A DNA stretch of 64,000 bases from Apoderus coryli (lineage: Eukaryota > Arthropoda > Insecta > Coleoptera > Attelabidae), in the NCBI GenBank assembly GCA_911728435.2, contig OU452200.1, forward strand, positions 24,939,715 through 25,003,714, written 5' to 3'. Shown here one piece after another: positions 50,601-59,600 of this stretch. A program made the position numbers and the translations under genes. Under the pieces are notes generated by a model. That model had not been told where the DNA came from and did no database searches. It saw only the letters and a program-made list of their open reading frames with translations. Within the stretch, counting starts at the first letter, position 1. Each line of letters begins with the position of its first letter.

Positions 50601-53600
50601 GTTAGTTGAATTTTGTTTTCCACCTAACTACTTTGTTCAAAAATTAGTAATAAAAAAACTGCAACAGCATGCATCGAACCCAGTACCTTCCGCACGCAAA
50701 GCCACGCCGTTTACCACTGAGCTAAGCCCGACGGTAAGAAACATAAAACGAAACTGCATTATAGTGACCGAACGCCGCACTAGATACTTGTAAGGTTTAA
50801 ATGCAATTATCTCGAGAATTATGGAGGCAAATATCAAAAGTAACATAATGATGTAAAGCAGATAAAAATGCTTTCAAATGATGTATCACTCTACTCCTAT
50901 TGATATTTAAGAATTTAGAGATTGTACGCACCCCTGTCACAAAGCAAAAGTGATTTCCACTAAAATCGAATGGGGTCATCCTAGGACGATATACCAAAAT
51001 TTAGCCCAATTAGTTGAAGCATTTAGGCGCTATCGTCTGTATGAAACAGACATAAATACTTCTATTTGGAAATAAAGGCATTTAAAGACAGTCGTAGAAT
51101 AGTTTTAGTCGTCTAAATTTTTTTAGCGCGTTCACAATACATTCCGTGAGTCGGAAAATTAATAGTTTTCTGATTTTTTGTCTATTACTTTAATGAATGC
51201 CTTTATCTCAGAAACAGATCGATTGGTATACACATAGAACTTTGTAAGTTATTTTATTATTTGAAAAACCTAGAAAACAAGACCCATTAACTATTAGAAA
51301 TCAAATTACAACTCTATCGTTATTGTATAATAAGGTATTTTAACCAGCTTTTATACTTAGAATTTAAAATTTAGTTTTGAACAAAAATTTCTCACAAAGT
51401 ATCTATATAAATGTTTAATTCCATGTGCTGAAGTTGACCTGGTCACTATATTTATGTAAAATTCGAAATGTTATGCGACTGATGATGGAATAAGTTCCGA
51501 AACATGTCTGGCACTCTCACCTCACCTACGAGTTGAACACATATAAAAGAAATGGGCTTGTTTAACAAAACAAGACTTATATCTCGAGAGTTTATCTGTC
51601 ATCCACGACTCATCAGTGGTGATCGGTGAGTAGTTGACAGCCAAACCCTCGTAAATAATGTTGTTGTACTTTATGGGGTCAGTGACCTTCTAAGCAGTCG
51701 ATATAGTGAATTGTTGTTCGCTCGGCGTACTACAAACAAAAACTAGATGTCGCCAAACACATTATTTTACATCTCTGCACGGTGTGGGGTATATACCACA
51801 ATATTTACGAGGGTTTGGCTGTCAACTACTGACCGATCACCACTGATGAGTCGTGGATCGACGAAACGGCCGTCTGGTGAAAGTATAGTGGTTGACAGAC
51901 AAACTCTCGGAATTAAGTCTTGTTTTGTTAAAAAAGCCCAATTCTAATATAGGCGTCCCGCTAAAGGGTTTATCGACGCATCTATGTGTTGGTAGTTATG
52001 CTTTATGGGGTCAGTGACCTTCTAAGCAGTCGATATAGTGAATTGTTGTTCGCTCGGCTTACTACCAACAAAAACTAGATGCCGCCAAACACATTATTTT
52101 ACACATATAAAAGAAATTTTGTGGAGTAGTCGTCGTTTGATTTCTAATACATCCCTTTTCTCTTTGCATTGTATTACTTCTGAAAATACTTATTAACTAT
52201 ATTTTAAATAATTAGTAGGAACTACTAAATAAATTTATTTTATTTAAAATCTTAAAATAGTATATTGTGCAACGAACATGAAATTACATACCTATATTTC
52301 CTACGAGTATGATCGTTTGCAGCATGAGCATGAGTTTGCAGACGAGTAGGAAATAGTAATTTCATGTGAGTTTCACGCTATACTTTTTCTACGACTGTTT
52401 TAATGCTTTTCAATAAATTAAACATAATTTTTAGGAAAATATTTGTTTTTCGAAACTTACCCTTTTTGGAGTAAGCCTAAATACGATAAGTTAGAAGTAT
52501 TAAATTGACTAGGTGGTGTTAAACTATATTTACTATCACTGTTTTTGTGTTTTGAAATTAGCGAAATACTTAGTTATAACTATTATTAATTATAAATACC
52601 TATACTGTCAATTTGGTGTGTTTGTATTGTCGGCATTGCTATAGTGATTTATAATGGCCGACGCTACTTTTGTCATTACCAGGAAATTTACACGTGCGTA
52701 ATAAATATTTCCCACTAGTTATTGTGCACGGGTAAATGAAAAACAGCATTACAATGTACTACATTTTCAAATCATGATTGAATATATAATAAAGGCATTT
52801 AAAGACAGTCGTAGAAAAAAATATTTTTGGGATTCTTTAAAGGACATCAAAAAATATTTATAAGTAAAATTGTAAATATCACTGTGCGACTTTAGTGTGC
52901 TTTTGGTTAAAATATATTGTCTTATGAATTAGTTTACCCCTCTTTTGGACTGTAGAACATGCAAATTCCACGAGCCAAATGGTATGGCGTAAAATATTCT
53001 ATCCCTGTGATGTTTATAGGTTGGTATTAGTCGCGTGTAAAGTACAGTTGGGAAAAAATCTTCTTCAGAATCTTCCTTATTAACAGACTGTATGGCTGTT
53101 TGACCTCTCACACTTTCGTCGTAATCACAAATGTCATAAGTTTTGACATTAACAATTTGACCATCAACAACACAATATCGGATCACTTGATTCCCTTTAA
53201 ACATAATAAGAATTAAGAAATGTAATAGTGTTCATGATTAAAATAAAAAGTGTATTTGGATTTCTCCAATTATTAATGCTAAGACATAGTATTTCATAAC
53301 TAGGTATATATTATACTTAATAATAATTGTTCATAGATCAGTCCGAACTTATTGCGAATCACCCAACGCATGCTTCAGTTGACTTGACTCTGACTGAGTG
53401 CTTTAAATTCTTACATTTTTCCCGTTCCCGCTAAATGCTGTGGATTGGATTTATTCTGACAGTGGCAGTACTGATCTATGAAGATCACTATATGGTAATT
53501 AGTTTATTACTACGTACCAGCTAAATATTTTGTTGACGTGACTGGTAACAAAAAGATTCGATACAAATTATCTGAACTGACCAACATATAGTCCACTATC

Positions 53601-56600
53601 TGACATTGAGCAAACACATATGTCACAACTTTCATCTGATTGCCGGGAAAGCCCTTAAAATAAATATTGTTGTGTCAATGAGTCATGTACGTCATGTTTA
53701 TTATTTAATAATTTATAGCACCGGTTTACCAGTGCATGGTTAATTGGTTAAGGGTCGGTTTATTAGTGCATGGTTAAGTAGTTAAAGTGTTGGTTAACTA
53801 CTAGCTGGCTGTCAAATGTCAGTGCTTATGCGCATGTTCCAATTTGGCTTAACTGGAAGTTAAACCAAAAGTCAACCGCTTATTTAGAAAATAGGTGACG
53901 GTTATTTTTAAATAAAGATGGCTTGTTGCTGTAGCGACTTTATTAATAATACAAGCAGCAAATAGACTAAGTTGCAGACCTTGATTGCCTTTATTTTACC
54001 ACCAATATAGCTGATTATTTAAAGAATCAAAAAAACTATCGACAGATTTATTACGTTGTACCTCTACTAAGACATTAACTTCACATATTTTTATTTGCAT
54101 GTTGGTGGTGACTTTTGTTATCCTTCAACGTGAATATCAGCATATTTATTAGTTTCCAATTAAGTTAAGTAGCAACTGAGCACCAGTTGGCCGTATCAAA
54201 TCAGCTCAACTGAACAAAGAAATAAGGCTACTGTTCGATATTCGAATATATTTCCTGATATTTTCGTTGATGATAATTGGTAAATTTGTATTTCGCGCTA
54301 TTCAAATTTTGAATTGCTATTAAGTACCTACAGCGACTTAAAAAGGGAATGACCGCGCATGATAAATACGGTCATATTCGGCAGTCTATTAAAAACCGCC
54401 GTATCGTGAACATATTGATATATAAACAAACACGCTAAAATCGTTGTCTATAAAGTTACGCTATTTTATGGAAAGTTGGGTTTTTGGATCAGAATCCAGG
54501 CCTGGACAGAGTGAAGAAAGAAGAGTAAATTGGTAAGTCGCACATGCTTAGTTAGTAATTCAATTTTGTCGCTCTTACAAGTTGAAATTGCTTCAACGCC
54601 ATTTTGTTTATTTCTAGAATTGAAAAAGGGATACGTCCATTTTTTCTCTCCTTTTAACTGATTCTAAAATCGAACAGCTACGCTGTGCTAATTTAGTAGA
54701 CTGTTCTAGGCTGTTGCAGCTGATCACTTTTTTGGCGTTACTCTTCTTCGGAAAATATCAGCAGTGAGCGGTAGGTGTCTGAGCTTCCAGACATAGAACG
54801 CATAATGTGGATTTATCTATATTTATATTGAAACCATAATAACCGAAATGTTTCTTTAGGTTAACGACCCAAATGTGAAATTTTTAATCCTTATAAAATC
54901 TGATAGTGCTGTCTTTGTCGTCGAAAATCTGCAAAAAAATGACCGCTATCTATGTGACTTAAAGCTTAAAGCACCGAAGGTGCAGCCGCAGGTCTGTCTA
55001 TATAGAAAATTTCTTTTTTGCTGCATCCCAACGGGTACTGTTCAAGGGGATTTAATGCTGCCACACTATTTTATTAATTAATTTAATTACATCTGCAAAA
55101 GTTCATTTTGTGTGCGATGCAGAGGGAGATATCAACTATTTCCCATCCATCTGACTTAGGTTATTGCCAAACATATGATCACATCCATCCATCTGACGGC
55201 TCTCTGACACTTTAGGTTATTAACACTTTTTCAGTAATATTACTTCAAATACACAATGACAACTTCTAAATTTACTACAACTATATAAAATACCCATTTT
55301 ATAACACTACAATATACAACATGTTGATAGAAATTGATCTTAAACATGAAAATAATGCCGAAAACTTTTAGACTATTAATGTAAACAAAGAAAATAATAA
55401 TAAACTATTTGACACAAGCAATTTGTCTGTCGTTAAAAAAAAACATCTTACCAAAACCAAATTATGATGTGAACTAGAAGTGTCAACTAAACTAAAATAA
55501 GTGACACCAACGTTAGAAAAAAATATTATCAAAAAACCAACAAACCATAATAGAGAGATATGTTAGTCCTAAAAAATAACGTCCGCCGCTATTAAGGTTA
55601 ACGTTAATTTAACACCAACGAGTTTTAAATAGAGAGATATGGTAGTTCTAAAAAATAACGTCACCTATGATGACAATCATATTATAGGCAGCCATTTTTA
55701 GGCTAGCAGATTTAAAATACCTATCTAATATATTTATAGTAGGTATTTAGTATAAAATCTTATATGGTTATTGAATTTGACAAGAGGATTTATTATTTAA
55801 ATTAAGCCTTTATCAGATTATAAAAACATTAATTAATAAGCAGCATGTACAGGGTGATGCAAAAAAAAACATTAATTAGCCGACATTTAACAAATTTTCT
55901 AGATTGCAATCGAATAAATTTTAAATGTTTAGAAATTTTTAGCTTACACTTTAAATTTATATACGGGGTGAGTCAAAAATGTATTTGTTTATTTTTTTTT
56001 AAGGTCAAAAAAGTAATATTTTGAATAATTTAGATTTGAATTCATGATTTCTTTAGCGTGTAACTATAAGCTCGTAGAGGTGATCTACGGGGTAACTCAA
56101 AAATGTTTCTATTTATCTTCAATATTTTAAGGAGATATATAGATTTTTGAATTTTTTTTTATAACCCTCAATCACTTTTGTCATAGATAAAACTTCTACA
56201 AATATAAAATATTTGTATTAATTTCATAAATACACGATTTTCATGAATTAATAATTTATACTGAAGTGTTATACAAATAAACGACTTATGGTTAAATCAT
56301 TACATGCATTAAAAAATATAGTGCATGCTTTTGATGTAAACAGAAAGACTAATGATGGCAAAAAATATTTATTTTTATAAAATCGTTTGTGGTTTATTTT
56401 TTTTTATTTTTACAATGTGTCCCATGTGCACATCGATTTACTATAAAGGTCACTAACTCCATCGTCAAACACTGTGCAATCACAAGACCGCCCTTTCGTC
56501 GATCCACTGACCGTACCCAGGGAGCAGGTTTTCATTGTTAAGGAAAGAATTGAATAACTCTTTTTTTTCGATGATATTGAACTTTACAATCTGCTGACCG

Positions 56601-59600
56601 AACACGACTAGTGAGTCGTGTTCTTGTTGAAAGTATACATTTCCAATTTGTAGTAATGGAAAATTCTCTTAAAGGGGTTCAATAAATGAAAATACCGTGT
56701 TGCTGAAAGACTACCCTTATATAGGATATGCAATGGGAAATTATAAAGTCTGGAATTCCTGATTGTCAGGATGCATTTTTCTGTCAAAATTATTACCAAT
56801 ATTGCCATTATACCGTCCTTTTAGTAATAACAATAAGCCAAAAAAAAATCCTAAAAATGTTTGATTCTGTTAATAGTACGCAATAGCAAAAATGATGATA
56901 ACATTCAAAGAGAAATGTCTTCAAAAATGCTGCAGTTATTGAAAATAACAGAATAAGTTCTCCAGAAATCGGGAAACCAATTTCGAATGCCTAATACAAC
57001 TGCATTAAAAATTGAAAAAATAATATTTATTCGTACAAAGTTCAATAGCATCAAATGTTGCTTGAGGGAAATGTTGAAGAAAGAGAAGAGTTTTGTTATG
57101 ACATGCTGGAGAATACTAATCAAAAGAATATTATTTGTTTTACGGATGAGTGTAGTACGTACGTTTGCACTAAATAATGAACGAAACGTGTTAGATTATA
57201 GGATTTGGTTAACAAAAAGGCCTGAAATTGTTGTTGAAAGGAGAAATACTCAACCAACATCTCATTATATATTTATTATATTTATATTTTTTCAAAATTG
57301 TAATATTTTTTATTGTATCCCTTTGTAAATTGATATTTTACTTTTTACTGATTCGAAAGTGTATTCCATATACCTAGTAACAACTATTATAATAGGCAAC
57401 TTTGGGTGTTCCGACCACAATTTTTGATGATCGTAGATAGGTTGTATTGTGTTAAAGAAAATTAAAGAATCAAAATAGACCTTCAGTTCGAAGGCATCAA
57501 AGACGTGACATGTTGAATAAATACATTAAAGGAAATATTCAATAATCAAAGAGGAGAGCATGTAAATTCGGCTGCCACATAATGCAAAGGTTTTTTCCAA
57601 TTTACAAACTTTCTTTTTCGTTATTGACTTTTCTATATTAAATATAACATAAGGTACTTCAATGGTGAGCCTAAAATAGTTAAATCTCATTTAAACTAAG
57701 TGTGTTGTCTGACGGGGAGAATGTATCTGTGTCTTGTGTGTATCAGAACGTTAGGGGACTAAACACCAAGGTAACGACATTTTATCAGTCGGTTTGTGCG
57801 GGCGACTTTGATATTATTGCACTGACTGAGACTTGGCTTAAGGGTGGAGTGTTGATTAACGAACTATTTAGCAATAACTACACGATCATAAGAAAAGACC
57901 GGAACTGGGTGGTCACTGGAATGTCGCGGGGAGGTGGAGTATTATTAGCGATAACCAATAAGTATAGGGTCATTGAATTGGATCTTTCTTTTTTTTAACT
58001 GTGATATTGGTAACATTGATGTAGCAGGTTGTAAAGTATATATTGGGTGCACTGTATTATTTTTCTTTGTCCTTTATGTTCCTCCCTCAACAGAATCAAG
58101 CTATTTCATTAACTGCATGGAGGCTATTGAGTCTTTACATTATTTGTATGGTAAAAATATCATACTACTGGGTGATTTCAACATTCCCACTTATGCTGAC
58201 CGAGCACTTGATTCAGTGAATGAACAGGTACTTAATAACTTTATATCGTTTTTCGATTTGACTCAGATCAACACTATATTCAACGAGCAGGTGCGCTTGT
58301 TGGACCTAGTTTTTTCAAATTTTAATTGCACCATTACCAGAGAAGAGCATCCCCTGGTTGAGGAAGATTCTTATCATCCGACTCTTAATTTGGTTTTCGA
58401 TTGTCGCAAACAAAAAAAAAAATAACTTTCCTGTAAATACCAATCAGAGGGTCTATAACTACCGTAGAGCTGACTTGCCTCTGCTGTATGACACAATTCT
58501 TAATACCGATTGGTCTTCGATTGAGTCCTTCACTGATGCCAACAGTGCATGCGGTAAGTTTTATGAGTTGTTGTACTCTGCAATCGATGGTTGTGTTCCA
58601 CAATCAAAAATTTATAGAAAATCATATCCGGTATGGTTTTCTGGGGAGATTATAAAGCTTATAAAGAGAAAATCTAGAGCTTTTAAAAAATTTAGGAGAA
58701 CAGGATCTACTTATCAGCAGCAGTTGTTTAAATCATTAAGAGGCACGATTAAGGCTAAAATTGAAAGTGCGTATACTAGTTACACTCGTACTGTTGAGAG
58801 ACAACTTATTTCTGATCCCAAACGTTTTTGGTCATTTATTAGATCAAAAGGCAATTCCACGTCGATTCCCGAAACTCTTTATTTCAATGATCAAGAAGTT
58901 GGTAATCCTAAGGATGTAGTGGAGTCTTTTGCAGCATATTTCAGCTCTGTGTATACAGCTGCTGACGCCTATATACTAAAGAATGATATTGAATTGTTAG
59001 GCAATGATATTATATGTGTCGACAATCTTAGTGACACTGTGATATTAGCATCATTAAAGAAATTGAAACCGAAAATGTGCCAAGGCCCCGACTTAATTCC
59101 ACAATTTATTGTTAGAGACTGTGCTACAGTGTTTATTAAACCTTTGTCCTATATATTTAATTTATCATTAAAAAGAAGATCTTTCCCAGAAGTGTGGAAG
59201 AGTGCGAGGGTTTCGCCGATATTCAAAAAAGGTGACAAATCGCAGGTACACAATTATAGACCAGTGTCTATCACATCGGCATTTTCGAGGGTTTTTGAGA
59301 TGTCGTTGTGTGAAGCTCTTTTCTTCCAGTTAAAACACGTATTGATTCCTGAACAACATGGTTTCTATCCTAAAAGGAGCACTATTTCAAACCTGTCATG
59401 TTTTTCACAGTTTGTTGGTCGTGCACTGGATAAAAAATATCAAGTTGATGCTATTTATACTGATTTTTCTAAGGCCTTCGATAGAGTAGATCATAACTTG
59501 CTTATATCTAAATTGTTGGGAATCGGGTTCAGTCAAGCTCTGGCTGAATTTGTTTTGTCCTATCTGAACGATCGTCATCAGTACGTCGAAGTGAGAGGGT

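Noticed and set aside
51480..51506. Full hammerhead ribozyme at 51480
   Set aside because: Core and stem II are present, but no stem I pair or cleavage triplet could be placed; listed only as a partial motif.
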